Origin: Paracoccaceae bacterium
GTDB lineage: Bacteria; Pseudomonadota; Alphaproteobacteria; Rhodobacterales; Rhodobacteraceae
Assembly (NCBI GenBank): GCA_030758115.1
Contig: JANREX010000030.1
Span: 45,431-109,430, forward strand
Direction of reading: 5' to 3'
Length of the DNA stretch: 64,000 bases
Shown: one piece after another, positions 1 to 10,068 of the stretch
Layout of the letters: every line of letters begins with the position of its first letter
Position numbering within the stretch: position 1 is the first letter of the stretch
Translations under genes and position numbers: made by a program
Notes under the pieces: generated by a model
What the model saw: only the letters and a program-made list of their open reading frames with translations
Database searches by the model: none
What the model was told of the DNA's origin: nothing

Positions 1-318
1 GTGCCGATGCCGCCCGACCAGCAGGTTCTGCAACACGGTCGCCTGATGAAACAACTCGATGTTCTGGAAGGTCCGCGCGATGCCCAGATTGGGCACCTCA
101 TGCGGCGCCATCTTCAGCACATCCTTGCCGTCAAAGGTGATCGACCCCGTGACCGGCGTATAAAAACGCGAGATCAGGTTGAACACGGTCGACTTGCCGG
201 CGCCATTGGGGCCCACCAGCGCAAAGACCTGCCCCTCCTCGACCGACATCGACAGGTTGTTCACCGCCGTCAGCCCGCCGAATTTCAGCGTGACGCTGTC
301 CAGTTCCAGCAAACTCAT
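1..318 (-). CDS. livG: Branched-chain amino acid-type ABC transporter ATP-binding protein (partial)
   Basis: This is the N-terminal part (about 106 residues) of an ABC ATPase; the rest lies outside the window. The Walker A motif GPNGAGKST lies near residue 36, and the Q-loop region reads ARTFQNIELF, typical of LivG. It would power uptake by the LivHM permease encoded just upstream. Its ATG overlaps the livM stop codon in an ATGA arrangement, so it is co-translated with livHM. The transported substrate cannot be read from the sequence. The position next to aryl-acid catabolic genes suggests an aromatic acid or amino acid, which is inference. Confidence 0.9.
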   Translation of the reverse strand, partial: MSLLELDSVTLKFGGLTAVNNLSMSVEEGQVFALVGPNGAGKSTVFNLISRFYTPVTGSITFDGKDVLKMAPHEVPNLGIARTFQNIELFHQATVLQNLLVGRHRH

Positions 319-1397
319 CTCAGCCGCTCCGTCTTCAGATAGCTTTTCTGCCGCTTGAACATGTCCTTGCGGGCAAAGGGGAACAGCTCCAGGAAGGTGC
401 GGATCTTCAGCCAGCGCCCGTAAAGGCCCATGGGTTCAAACAGGATGAACAGGATCAGGATCACGCCGAAGACACCGGATTCCAGACCCGGAATGGCAAC
501 GCCGCGCCCGAAGAGATCGGTGGTCATCGACAGGACCTGCGGCAGGAAGGCGATGACGACCGCCCCCAGGAACGCCCCGTGGATGAAGCCCAAGCCACCC
601 ACCACGATCATCATCAGCAGCTGGATCGACAGCAGGAAGTTGAAGGTCTCGTTGTTGAAGGCCCCCGCGAACAGACCCATCAGCGCCCCGCCCAGCCCCG
701 TGATCGCGCAGGAGATGCCGAAGGCGATGGTCTTGGTCTGCGCCACGTTGACGCCCATGGCCTGCGCCGAAATCTCGCTGTCCCGCACGGCGGCAAAGGC
801 CCGGCCCAGCGGCGCGCGCAGCAGGTTGCGATAGAACAGCGTGACCATCAGCACCACGGCCAGCGTCAGGTAATACCACTCGATCGGGTTGTTCCAACGG
901 CTGATCTCATAGCCGAACAGGTCGATGGGGGGTGACATCTTGCCATTCACCCCGTCGGTCCATTCCTTCAGCAGCACGATGATGTCATCGGCCAGAATGG
1001 CCAGCGCCAGCGTGGCAATCGCAAGGTAGACGCCGTGCAGCTTCAGCGCCGGAATGGCGATCAGCGCACCGACGACCCCGGTAATGACCCCGGCCAGCAG
1101 GAAGGCCACCACGAAAGGGACATTGGCCTCCATCATCAGCACGCAGGAATAGCATCCCAGCGCCATGAAGGCCGAATGCCCCAGGCTGACCTGTCCGGTC
1201 TGCCCGGTCAGCAGCATCAGGCCCAGCCCGGCAATCGCCCAGATCAGCACGTTCGTGGCCTCGCCCAGGAAGAACGGATCGATCATCAGCGGCAGCGCCA
1301 AGGCCAGTACCAGCAAGGCGGCATAAAGGCTGAAGGTCCATCCATCCTCGAACAGGCGGATGTCCTGGTCGTAATCTGTCTTGAAATGGAATCTCAT
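315..1397 (-). CDS. livM: Branched-chain amino acid-type ABC transporter permease LivM
   Basis: This 360-residue polytopic inner-membrane permease is of the LivM family. It has many hydrophobic segments and the family stretch LMLLTGQTGQVSLGHSAFM near residues 60-80. The frame is open 14 codons further upstream, but the start at MRFHFKTD is preferred because it follows the livH stop by only 4 bases instead of overlapping livH. It pairs with LivH to form the membrane channel of a HAAT-type importer. No periplasmic binding protein is present in the window, so it is either downstream beyond base 1 or elsewhere. Confidence 0.9.
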   Translation of the reverse strand: MRFHFKTDYDQDIRLFEDGWTFSLYAALLVLALALPLMIDPFFLGEATNVLIWAIAGLGLMLLTGQTGQVSLGHSAFMALGCYSCVLMMEANVPFVVAFLLAGVITGVVGALIAIPALKLHGVYLAIATLALAILADDIIVLLKEWTDGVNGKMSPPIDLFGYEISRWNNPIEWYYLTLAVVLMVTLFYRNLLRAPLGRAFAAVRDSEISAQAMGVNVAQTKTIAFGISCAITGLGGALMGLFAGAFNNETFNFLLSIQLLMMIVVGGLGFIHGAFLGAVVIAFLPQVLSMTTDLFGRGVAIPGLESGVFGVILILFILFEPMGLYGRWLKIRTFLELFPFARKDMFKRQKSYLKTERLR

Positions 1398-1401
1398 CGG
1401 C

Positions 1402-2277
1402 TCAGACCTTCTTCGCTCGGACCTGCGCGAACAGGCCATGGGGGCGGAACAGCAGGACCGCGATCAGCAGCGCATAGGGGGCGATCTGGCTCCAGCCCGG
1501 CGGCAGGTAGCGCGAGGCGAAAGGCTCGATCACGCCCACGATCAGCCCGCCCAGCAGCGCACCCGGAAGGCTGCCGAACCCGCCGATCACGGCGGCGGCA
1601 AAGGCCTTGATCCCGATGAAACCGGCCGTCGGATCCAGCGCCCCCTTCGAGGCGTAAAGGATACCGGCAACCGCGGCCACGATGCCCGCCAGTGCCCAGA
1701 CCATCCCCTGAATGCGCTTGACCGGAATGCCCATGTAATAGGCCGCCATCTGGTTCTGACTGGCGGCCTGCATGGCCAGGCCCATCTTGGTGCGCTGGAA
1801 AAACTGCCACAGCAGGAAGGTCATGATCAGGGTCACGATGATCACGGCGATATCGGCCAGACCCAGAACCAGCTCGCCGATGCGCACATCGCCCAGCGCC
1901 AGCGGCGAGCGCAGCGATTGCGGCTCATGCCCCCAGATTTCGCCCACGGCAAACCGGATCACGAAGCCCAGCGCGATGGTCACGATGATCACCGCCACCT
2001 GACTTTGCCCGAAGACGGCCCGCAACACCACGATATCCAGCAGATAGCCCAGCACGCCCATGATCACGAAGACCAGTGGCAGCGCCAGCCAGAAGGGGAT
2101 GCCCGCATATTCCGGATTGACCAGCCCGAGGGTGACGAAGGCGCCCAGCATCATGAAATCGCCCTGGGCGAAATTCACGGCCTCCGTCGCCTTGTAGATC
2201 AGCACGAAGCCCAGTGCGATCAGGCCATAGACACAGCCATTCGCAAGCCCGCTGATCAGAAGTTGCAAAACCTCCAC
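1402..2277 (-). CDS. livH: Branched-chain amino acid-type ABC transporter permease LivH
   Basis: This 291-residue LivH-family permease has about eight hydrophobic segments and the typical N-terminus LLISGLANGCVYGLIALGF. It starts at a GTG preceded by a strong ribosome binding site (GGGAGGA) 5 bases upstream. It is the first gene of the livHMG part of this leftward transcription unit. The 334 bases before it separate it from hpaH, so it may have its own promoter or be read through from the hpa operon. The substrate is unknown. Confidence 0.9.
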   Translation of the reverse strand: MEVLQLLISGLANGCVYGLIALGFVLIYKATEAVNFAQGDFMMLGAFVTLGLVNPEYAGIPFWLALPLVFVIMGVLGYLLDIVVLRAVFGQSQVAVIIVTIALGFVIRFAVGEIWGHEPQSLRSPLALGDVRIGELVLGLADIAVIIVTLIMTFLLWQFFQRTKMGLAMQAASQNQMAAYYMGIPVKRIQGMVWALAGIVAAVAGILYASKGALDPTAGFIGIKAFAAAVIGGFGSLPGALLGGLIVGVIEPFASRYLPPGWSQIAPYALLIAVLLFRPHGLFAQVRAKKV

Positions 2278-2611
2278 GCGATCCTCCCTGTTTTGCGGCC
2301 CTTGCTTGTGATGCAGGGTGCCCCGGCTTTGCGCCGTTGTTCTTGTCCCTGCTGCCGTCCCTCCTCCAAAAGGTCGGGCGCGGGGCCCGAAGCGTCATGT
2401 TCCCCTATCCAATATTTAGGGGGCAGCTGCCTCGGAATGGCCCTACCTCTCCATGTTTACCCAAATCCGTCAACAGATTTGCCCCTGCCTGACGCAGCGG
2501 AACGCGGTATTTCGGGATAAAGTTCCGCGATGCGGACAGGGGTGCTGTCCGCGCAAGAGCGTGTCTCGCCCGCAGCGCCCGCGCCATGACAGGGTGAAAT
2601 CGCCTGACCTG
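2278..2611. other. Intergenic region between hpaH and livH with two hairpins
   Basis: No convincing gene is present. Two perfect 8-bp inverted repeats are visible. One at 2601-2618 overlaps the hpaH stop codon (CGCCTGAC with GTCAGGCG, 2-base loop). The other at 2532-2552 is GCGGACAG with CTGTCCGC around a 5-base loop. On the minus strand neither is followed by a proper T-run, so they are weak terminator or mRNA-stability candidates that would limit read-through from hpa into liv. A convincing livH promoter was not identified. Confidence 0.5.
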
Positions 2612-3412
2612 TCAGGCGAAATCCACGGCCACCTGGCCGAAATCGCCGAAATCCGCGGCGATCCGGCTGCCGGGCGGGCATTCCACCGGCCGGATGAAAC
2701 TGCCCGACAGGATCACCTGTCCCGCCTCGATTCGCTGCCCGTAAAGCGCCATGCGCCGCGCCAGCCAGACCACGGCCATGACGGGATCGTTCAGCACGCC
2801 GGCACCCAGGCCCGTCTCCTCGACCTCGCCGTTGCAGGTCAGGATCGCGCCCACCCGGCGCAGGTCGAAGGCGTCGATCGCATGACGCTGCGGACCCAGG
2901 ACGATGCCCGCATTGGCGGCATTGTCGGCGATCGTGTCCACGATCCCGCGCGTGCGCCCGGTCGCGGGATCGACGCGCATGATGCGCGTGTCCAGAATCT
3001 CCAGCGAGGGTGCGACCCAATCGGTTGCGGCAACCACATCGGCGCGCGTCACGGTTTCGCCCGCCAGCGGCGCCTTCATGGCAAAGGCGATCTCGGCCTC
3101 GACGCGCGGCTGGATGAACCGCCCGCGCGGCACATGCGCGCCGCTCTCGAACAGCATGTCATCTGTCAGCACACCGCTGTCGGGAATGTCGATGTTCAAG
3201 GCCGCCTGCATCGCCTTCGAGGTCAGGCCGATCTTCCATCCGATCACCTGCCGACCCGCGGACATGCGCCGCGCGACCAGCGCCTTCTGCACCGCATAGG
3301 CGTCGTCCATCGTCATGCCGGGATGGGCCAGCGACAAGAGCCCGATCTGCCGGCCGGTTTCCTCGGCCTGAAACAGCGCCTCTGCCGCCGCCGCGATCTC
3401 TGCCTCCGTCAT
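2612..3412 (-). CDS. hpaH: 2-oxo-hept-3-ene-1,7-dioate hydratase
   Basis: This 266-residue hydratase of the HpaH/MhpD family is related in fold to fumarylacetoacetate hydrolase. It adds water to 2-oxo-hept-3-enedioate to give 4-hydroxy-2-oxoheptanedioate in the homoprotocatechuate meta-cleavage pathway. Family stretches are visible: IGWKIGLTSKAMQ near residue 58, a metal-ligand region PRVEAEIAFAM near 100, and SGSFIRPVE near 240. Its ATG overlaps the hpaG stop codon (ATGA), indicating translational coupling. It is the last hpa gene of this leftward operon. The product would be cleaved by HpaI, which is encoded about 21 kb away in this window. Confidence 0.92.
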   Translation of the reverse strand: MTEAEIAAAAEALFQAEETGRQIGLLSLAHPGMTMDDAYAVQKALVARRMSAGRQVIGWKIGLTSKAMQAALNIDIPDSGVLTDDMLFESGAHVPRGRFIQPRVEAEIAFAMKAPLAGETVTRADVVAATDWVAPSLEILDTRIMRVDPATGRTRGIVDTIADNAANAGIVLGPQRHAIDAFDLRRVGAILTCNGEVEETGLGAGVLNDPVMAVVWLARRMALYGQRIEAGQVILSGSFIRPVECPPGSRIAADFGDFGQVAVDFA

Positions 3413-4266
3413 GTCTCGTCCTCCACGGTATTGCGTAAAACCCCGATCCCCTCGGCCTCGACCTCGATCACGTCGCCCGGCACAAGATAGCGCGGCGGAT
3501 CGAACCGCGCGCCCGCCCCCGTGGGCGTGCCTGTCACGATGATGTCGCCGGGAACAAGCGTCGTGAAGGTCGAGATATAGGCGATCTGCCGCGCCACCGG
3601 AAACAGCATCCGCCCGGTGCGGTCATCCTGCCGGACCTCGCCATTGACGCGGGTCTGCAAATGCACATCCGTGATCTGCGCATGATCCCTGAAGGGCACC
3701 AGCCACGGCCCCATCGCGCCGGAACGGTCCCAGTTCTTGCCCTGTGTCACGTTGAATTTCGCATGGCGCACCCAGTCGCGCAGCGTGCCCTCGTTGCACA
3801 GGGTCAGCGCCGCGATATGGTCCAGCGCATCCGCCTCCGCGATCCGCCGCCCGCCCTTGCCGATCACCACGGCGATCTCGCCCTCGTAATCCAGCTGCGG
3901 TGTTTCGGGGGGGCGGATCATCGGCTGCCCATGCCCGGTGAAGGACCGGGGAAAGCGGATGAACAGCGACATGTTCGGCGGCGCCTCCTGCCCATCCTTG
4001 TATTCGGCGTTCCGGTCGGGAAAGTTCACGCCCACGCAGATGATCTTTTCCGGCGCGGGGATCGGGATTTCCCATGCAAAGCTGCCGTCGGGATGCGTCA
4101 CCGCCCGCCCCTCTGCCGCCGCCTCCAGCACGCCCAATCCATCCGCCGCGATCACTTCGCGCAGGCTTGGCCAATGGGGGAAGTCATCCGACAGCGCGAC
4201 GATGCCGCCCTCGATCACCGCCCCGTAAACCTGCCGTCCCCCGGCGATTACCGTCGCAAACCGCAT
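3409..4266 (-). CDS. hpaG: 5-oxopent-3-ene-1,2,5-tricarboxylate decarboxylase / isomerase (FAH family)
   Basis: This 285-residue protein has one fumarylacetoacetate-hydrolase domain. The metal-binding ExE is seen in LDYEGEIAVVIG near residue 130, with the downstream GTPTGAG loop near 246. In enteric bacteria HpaG is a fusion of two such domains; here there is a single domain, as is common in alphaproteobacteria. By context it decarboxylates the ring-cleavage-derived tricarboxylate, while the isomerase step may rest with HpaF. It lies between hpaD and hpaH, separated from hpaD by 58 bases that carry an interspersed repeat. The exact split of decarboxylase and isomerase roles is inferred. Confidence 0.85.
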   Translation of the reverse strand: MRFATVIAGGRQVYGAVIEGGIVALSDDFPHWPSLREVIAADGLGVLEAAAEGRAVTHPDGSFAWEIPIPAPEKIICVGVNFPDRNAEYKDGQEAPPNMSLFIRFPRSFTGHGQPMIRPPETPQLDYEGEIAVVIGKGGRRIAEADALDHIAALTLCNEGTLRDWVRHAKFNVTQGKNWDRSGAMGPWLVPFRDHAQITDVHLQTRVNGEVRQDDRTGRMLFPVARQIAYISTFTTLVPGDIIVTGTPTGAGARFDPPRYLVPGDVIEVEAEGIGVLRNTVEDET

Positions 4267-4271
4267 GACAG

Positions 4272-4300
4272 CCCCCTGTTTCTTCTTGCTTCAAATATCC
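4272..4300 (+). repeat. Interspersed short repeat, family A, copy 1
   Basis: The copy contains CCCCCTGTTTCTTCTTGC followed by two bases and CAAATATCC. It sits in the 58-base gap between hpaD and hpaG. It matches the copy at 18881-18909 at 27 of 29 positions. Confidence 0.7.
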
Positions 4301-4324
4301 AGATGCCACGCATCAGCGCAGGGA

Positions 4325-5305
4325 TCACGGCGCGATGATCGGCTGGGCCTTCAACCCGGACTCGGCCATCTCCGCACCCTCGAACAGGCTGCCCTCCTCG
4401 AACCAGCTGCGCGGCGCAGGCGCCCCCCACAGGGTCTGGCGCTGCGGGTCCGTCAGGCTCCATCGGATCGGTTCCAGATCGGGATCGACCGTCTGGTAGT
4501 CCGAACTGTAGATTTCGATCCTGTGCCCGTCCGGGTCGCGGATATAAAGGAAAAAGGCGTTCGAGATGCCGTGCCGCCCCGGCCCACGCTCGATATTGGC
4601 GACATATCCGGTGGTGGCCATCAGATCGAGCAGATCAATGATCGCAAGTGGGTTCGGCACCCAGAACGCCGTGTGATGCAGGCGCGGGCCGGTCCCGTTG
4701 GTAAAGGCCACGTCATGCACACCGCCCTTGCGATGCATCCAGGCCGCCCAGAGTTTGCCGCTCTCGTCATCCTCGGTATATTCGGTCGTGCGGAACCCAA
4801 GCGCGGTATAGAAGGCGACGCTTCCATCCACATCGCTGGCGAACATGTTGAAATGGTCGATGCGCAGGGGCTTTACCCCGCGATAAAGCGCGTATTTCTG
4901 ATGGATCGGCGGCAGGCGGTCCATCCTGACATAGAATTCCAGCGGCACACCAAAGGGGTCGCAGGTGCGCAGCGTGCGCCCCATGAAGGGCCGTTCGACC
5001 CATTCCACCGGTAGCCCCTTGCCACGAAAGAACGCCTCGGCCTTCTCCAGATCGGGCTCGTCGTAAAGCTTGAAGCCCAGAACCCGCGCGCAGGCCGCGT
5101 CCGATTTGCGCAGGGCGATGCAGTGATGCCCGCGTTCTTCCATCGCCCGCAGATATATGCTGTCGGCGTCCTCATGCGTGACCTGCAGGCCCAGCGTATC
5201 CACGTAGAACGCGCGGGACGCGGCAAGGTCGGTCACGCCATATTCCACATGCGACAGCCGGACGATATTGAAGGGCGGGTACAGAACCGGGGCGGGAACG
5301 GGCAT
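4325..5305 (-). CDS. hpaD: 3,4-dihydroxyphenylacetate 2,3-dioxygenase (extradiol, VOC fold)
   Basis: This 326-residue type-I extradiol dioxygenase has two vicinal-oxygen-chelate modules. It opens the ring of homoprotocatechuate to 5-carboxymethyl-2-hydroxymuconate semialdehyde. The likely metal triad is H151, H210 (or the adjacent H211) and E264. This spacing matches that of the characterised Brevibacterium and Arthrobacter homoprotocatechuate dioxygenases (155/214/267), so it belongs to that group rather than the LigB-like enteric HpaD. It lies 15 bases after hpaE and before the repeat-containing gap that precedes hpaG. Confidence 0.93.
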   Translation of the reverse strand: MPVPAPVLYPPFNIVRLSHVEYGVTDLAASRAFYVDTLGLQVTHEDADSIYLRAMEERGHHCIALRKSDAACARVLGFKLYDEPDLEKAEAFFRGKGLPVEWVERPFMGRTLRTCDPFGVPLEFYVRMDRLPPIHQKYALYRGVKPLRIDHFNMFASDVDGSVAFYTALGFRTTEYTEDDESGKLWAAWMHRKGGVHDVAFTNGTGPRLHHTAFWVPNPLAIIDLLDLMATTGYVANIERGPGRHGISNAFFLYIRDPDGHRIEIYSSDYQTVDPDLEPIRWSLTDPQRQTLWGAPAPRSWFEEGSLFEGAEMAESGLKAQPIIAP

Positions 5306-5320
5306 GTCGATACCTCCTTT

Positions 5321-6841
<1,521 letters not shown>

Positions 6842-6845
6842 CGCA

Positions 6846-7229
6846 TCAGCCTTTCAGATGGTCGCGGGTCGAGCCGGTTTTTGGCGACAGGGCAGGGTCG
6901 ATATCCCGCATCTCGAAGGACAGTGCCAGCGAGCGCTGCGCCATCACATGCGCCAGAAACCCTTCGGCGGCGGCAAAGACATGCGCCGTGGCCCTTTCGC
7001 GTGTCGGCAGATCGCGCCCGCCCCGCAGACGCAGGGCAATGTCGATATAGCCATGCTCGGGATTGCCATCGGCGATGCTGACATGGCTGGCGGCAAAGGC
7101 CCGCACCCGCACGCCCGCCACCGGAAACTCGCCCGTCTCGATCGCGGCCCGGCGCAGGACGTCGCAGAGCGCCGCGATATCGACCTCGGGCTCGAGGTTG
7201 GGCGAGTAATCTATCGTGATATGCGGCAT
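6846..7229 (-). CDS. hpaF: 5-carboxymethyl-2-hydroxymuconate delta-isomerase
   Basis: This 127-residue tautomerase-superfamily isomerase converts 5-carboxymethyl-2-hydroxymuconate to its oxo isomer. The start at MPHITIDYS is chosen because the family needs Pro next to the initiator Met as catalytic base (P2, exposed after Met removal). A strong GGGAGGGG ribosome binding site also precedes this ATG. A longer open frame runs upstream into the promoter and hpaR, but it is not supported. It is the first gene of the leftward hpaFEDGH operon, facing hpaR. Confidence 0.92.
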   Translation of the reverse strand: MPHITIDYSPNLEPEVDIAALCDVLRRAAIETGEFPVAGVRVRAFAASHVSIADGNPEHGYIDIALRLRGGRDLPTRERATAHVFAAAEGFLAHVMAQRSLALSFEMRDIDPALSPKTGSTRDHLKG

Positions 7230-7252
7230 GGACCCCTCCCCGGAACTTGCCA

Positions 7253-7285
7253 TTAACATGTTAAGTAAAGGATCGGTTGCGTCAA
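7253..7285 (-). promoter_or_regulatory. hpaF promoter with probable HpaR operator
   Basis: A perfect 12-bp palindrome TTAACATGTTAA lies at 7253-7264 between hpaF and divergent hpaR. On the minus strand a -35 element TTGACG (7280-7285) and a -10 element TAACAT (7258-7263) are 16 bases apart. The palindrome covers the -10, so a bound MarR-type repressor would block hpaF transcription. Near-copies occur at 25622-25633 and 21906-21917. Binding by HpaR is inferred from position and symmetry. Confidence 0.65.
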
Positions 7286-7328
7286 GTCCTGATATTGCCT
7301 GCGGGGCGTTTTCAGGGCAGATAGGGCC

Positions 7329-7784
7329 ATGGACATGACGCGCGATACCGTACCCGAAACCAACCGTTCCCTTCCCATCGCGCTGCTGCGGGCGCGGGAA
7401 AAGGTGATGGGCCCGATCCGCGCGATGCTGGCCGATGTGGGCGTGACCGAACAGCAATGGCGCGTGCTGCGGGTGCTGGCCGAACGGGGCACGCTGGACC
7501 CGACCGAAATCGCGGATAGATCCTGCCTGCTGATGCCCAGCCTGACGCGCATCCTGCAGACCCTGACCACCAAGGGCCTGATCACCCGCGAGGTCCATCC
7601 CACCGACAAGCGCCGTCAGCTTGTGACGATCACCGCGGCCGGGCGGCAGTTGATCGCGGACAACCTCAAGGAAAGCCAGCGGCTGAACGCATGGCTGCGC
7701 GAAAGCTTCGGCGCGGACAAGCTGGATGCGCTTCTGGACCTGTTGAACGAACTCGACGCGCTGGACCGCGACCCGCGCGGCTGA
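7329..7784 (+). CDS. hpaR: MarR-family repressor of the homoprotocatechuate operon
   Basis: This 151-residue winged-helix regulator is of the HpaR type. The sequence RSLPIALLRAREKVMGPIRAML is typical of HpaR, and the recognition helix lies near SCLLMPSLTRILQTL. In known systems it represses the hpa meta operon and is released by 4-hydroxyphenylacetate or homoprotocatechuate. It is divergent from hpaF, with the palindromic operator in the 99-base gap. A second in-frame ATG at 7335 is possible because the AGGG ribosome binding site is close to the first ATG. Confidence 0.9.
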   Translation: MDMTRDTVPETNRSLPIALLRAREKVMGPIRAMLADVGVTEQQWRVLRVLAERGTLDPTEIADRSCLLMPSLTRILQTLTTKGLITREVHPTDKRRQLVTITAAGRQLIADNLKESQRLNAWLRESFGADKLDALLDLLNELDALDRDPRG

Positions 7785-7827
7785 GGCAAATGGGGCAGGG
7801 GGCTCTGCCCCATCCTTCGGATTCCCC

Positions 7828-7850
7828 GGGATATTTGCGGCAAGAAGAAG
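7828..7850 (-). repeat. Interspersed short repeat, family A, copy 2
   Basis: Read on the minus strand it gives CTTCTTCTTGC, three bases, then CAAATATCCC. It lies between the 3' ends of hpaR and the UPF0261 gene, which converge here. Confidence 0.65.
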
Positions 7851-7874
7851 CCGAAGGCGATGCGCTGTGCGTGA

Positions 7875-9116
7875 TCAGGCCCTGACGATCCCCCGCGCGA
7901 CCCAGTCGTCGAAAACCGCGAGCACCTTGTCGGTAAAGCCTGCATCGTTGATGTGACAATCAAGCCCGTAGAGGTCGACAGTTTCGGGCATGGCCTGTTC
8001 CATCGCCTCGCAGAAGGCCGCCAGCCCCTCGGCATCATGCAGCGGGCCCTCGGGGCGATCCCATTCGTTGCAGCCGCCACGTGGCAGGATGAAGGCGGTG
8101 GGTCCCGTGGCCGTGGCCAGCTTTTCCGCATAAAGGCCCGCGATCTCGCGCCGCTCGTCGGCTGTCAGGATCGTCGAGGTCAGCAACCGGTTGTGGTCAT
8201 GGGTGGGCCGGCCCGCCAGACGCGGCGGGATCGGTTGCCAGCCGATCAGATCGACAAGGTCGTAGCAGGCGGGCGCGACGATCTGCGGAATGCCGCGCAG
8301 CCCTGCGTTGGTCATCCGGTCGGCACCCGCGGAAATGCCCGATCCCATATGATGATTGACGATTTCCTGCGTGGCGAAATCCATCACGCAGGCAAAGGCG
8401 CCCTCGGCCGCCAGCGACTCGAAGGCGCGACCGCCCATGCCGGTGGCGTGGAACACCGCCACCTCAAATCCGCGCGCCTCGAGCGCGGGCTTCAGATGCA
8501 CCATGTAATGCAGGATTGTCTTGCCGAAGCTGGTCATGCCGATCAGCGGGCGATCCCGCCGTGGCGGCTCGACCGCGCGCGCGGCCCCCAGCACCGCGCC
8601 CGCCGCCTGGCTGAGCGAGGATTTGCAGACGGAATTGAGACCATAAAGCCCCCCCGCCCAGAGGATCATCTGGATATCCGCCGCGATCCGTTCGGGTGGC
8701 AGCATGGCCGAGAAGCTGACGGTCGAGACCACGTATTTCGGAACACCCAGCGGCAGCGCCGCGCAAAGATCCAGCGCCAGATCGGTGCCCATCGTGCCGC
8801 CCAGCACGATCACCCCGTCGATCCGCCCCTCGGCGTGAAGCTGACGCGCCAGCACCGCCGCCCCCTGTGCCATGATCTGCATCGCGACATTCTCGTCGCC
8901 GCTGTCGATGGCCGCCTGGATCGAACTGCCGCCCGCCGCGGCCACCTGGTGCTTGGAGATGTCGGTGGGTGCCTTCGGATCACCCAGAACCGAGACATCC
9001 ATCGACAGCACCCCGCCCCCCTGGGCGCGGATGCGGTCGGACAGATAGGACAGTTCGTCATCCTTGGTGTCATAGGTGCCGACGACAAGGATGGTCTTGT
9101 CTGGAACGGTGGTCAT
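7875..9116 (-). CDS. UPF0261 / Tm-1-like ATP-binding domain protein
   Basis: This 413-residue protein matches the UPF0261 family, whose plant relative Tm-1 is a virus-resistance protein with a nucleotide-binding N-terminal domain. The N-terminus ILVVGTYDTKDDELSYL is diagnostic. A glycine-rich IVLGGTMGTDLAL lies near residue 104, and GMTSFGKTILHYM near residue 195 starts the second half. The bacterial function is not established. It is the last gene of the leftward tct-aldehyde dehydrogenase-phospho-lyase-kinase operon, 16 bases after the kinase, with an AGGAGG ribosome binding site. A catabolic role in that pathway is inferred from context only. Confidence 0.85.
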   Translation of the reverse strand: MTTVPDKTILVVGTYDTKDDELSYLSDRIRAQGGGVLSMDVSVLGDPKAPTDISKHQVAAAGGSSIQAAIDSGDENVAMQIMAQGAAVLARQLHAEGRIDGVIVLGGTMGTDLALDLCAALPLGVPKYVVSTVSFSAMLPPERIAADIQMILWAGGLYGLNSVCKSSLSQAAGAVLGAARAVEPPRRDRPLIGMTSFGKTILHYMVHLKPALEARGFEVAVFHATGMGGRAFESLAAEGAFACVMDFATQEIVNHHMGSGISAGADRMTNAGLRGIPQIVAPACYDLVDLIGWQPIPPRLAGRPTHDHNRLLTSTILTADERREIAGLYAEKLATATGPTAFILPRGGCNEWDRPEGPLHDAEGLAAFCEAMEQAMPETVDLYGLDCHINDAGFTDKVLAVFDDWVARGIVRA

Positions 9117-9132
9117 GCGGTCCTCCTGCGGT

Positions 9133-10068
9133 TCAGGGCGTGTCCAGATAGGCCTCTGCCAGGGGCAGGGCGGTGTTGATGGCGCGGCTGGCTCGTTCGG
9201 CGCCGCCGGGTTCGTGCAGGCGCGGAATGATCCAGCCGGGATAGGTCAGCGCACGCAGCAGAATGAAAAGATCAAGCGTCAGCGGATCGACCCTGCGGCG
9301 CGTGGCGTAACCCCCCAGCAGCGCCGCGCGCAGGGCCGGATAATCCGGGGCGGGCAGGAACCGCATCAGGAAGGTCGCCAGTTCGAAATCACGAAATCCC
9401 CAGCCGCCATCATCGAAATCGATCAGCGACAGCACGCCGTCGTGGATCAGGATATTCTCGGACAGCGCATCGGCATGGATAAGGCCGTAATCCAGCCCTG
9501 GTTCGATGGCGGCCAGATGCCTGTCCGCCTTGGTCCGCGCGGCCAGAAGCGTGACGCGCTGCGCGGCGGTCAGACCGGGATTGTCCCAGAACGGACCCCA
9601 GAGCGGGCGATCCCCCAGAAGGCCCGCACGGTCCCAGGAGGGCCGGGTGAAGCCGGGCGGCGGGGCCCAGGCATCGCTGATGTCATGCAGCCGGGCCAGC
9701 ACATGGCCCAGGTCGTGGCAGAGATCTTCGCGCTGTGTCACCTCAAGCTGGCCCTGTGACCCGATGGGGTGGCCTGGCAGCCATGTCAGCAGGTCGACCA
9801 GCGTGTCGCCCACCTTCTCGACCAGCGCACCGGACTGCGCGGGGACAGGGCGGGGAACGTTCAGGCCACCTTTCACAAGCGCATCCATCCATTGCAGTTC
9901 CGATTGCAGCTGTGGGGCTGTGCGATAGCCCGGACGGTGCAAGCGCAAGGCAAAGGCGCCGCGCGCATCGGCGGCGCGCCAGACGATATTCTCGCGGCGC
10001 GCGGCCAAGGCGATCTGATCCGGCGCAAACCCCCAGAGGCGGGCAGCCTGATGCGCTGTCTCTTCCAT
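9133..10068 (-). CDS. APH-fold small-molecule kinase (hydroxylysine/ethanolamine/homoserine kinase-like)
   Basis: This 311-residue aminoglycoside-phosphotransferase-fold kinase has the catalytic loop HADALSEN (H198, D200, N205) and the Mg-binding DFD at D217. The usual ATP-binding lysine of strand 3 appears as arginine (R42 in ALRLHRP). Members of this family phosphorylate choline, ethanolamine, homoserine or 5-hydroxylysine. Its ATG overlaps the stop of the phospho-lyase-like gene by one base (TGATG). This coupling points to a kinase that makes the phospho-amino-alcohol consumed by that enzyme. The actual substrate is unknown. Confidence 0.8.
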   Translation of the reverse strand: MEETAHQAARLWGFAPDQIALAARRENIVWRAADARGAFALRLHRPGYRTAPQLQSELQWMDALVKGGLNVPRPVPAQSGALVEKVGDTLVDLLTWLPGHPIGSQGQLEVTQREDLCHDLGHVLARLHDISDAWAPPPGFTRPSWDRAGLLGDRPLWGPFWDNPGLTAAQRVTLLAARTKADRHLAAIEPGLDYGLIHADALSENILIHDGVLSLIDFDDGGWGFRDFELATFLMRFLPAPDYPALRAALLGGYATRRRVDPLTLDLFILLRALTYPGWIIPRLHEPGGAERASRAINTALPLAEAYLDTP

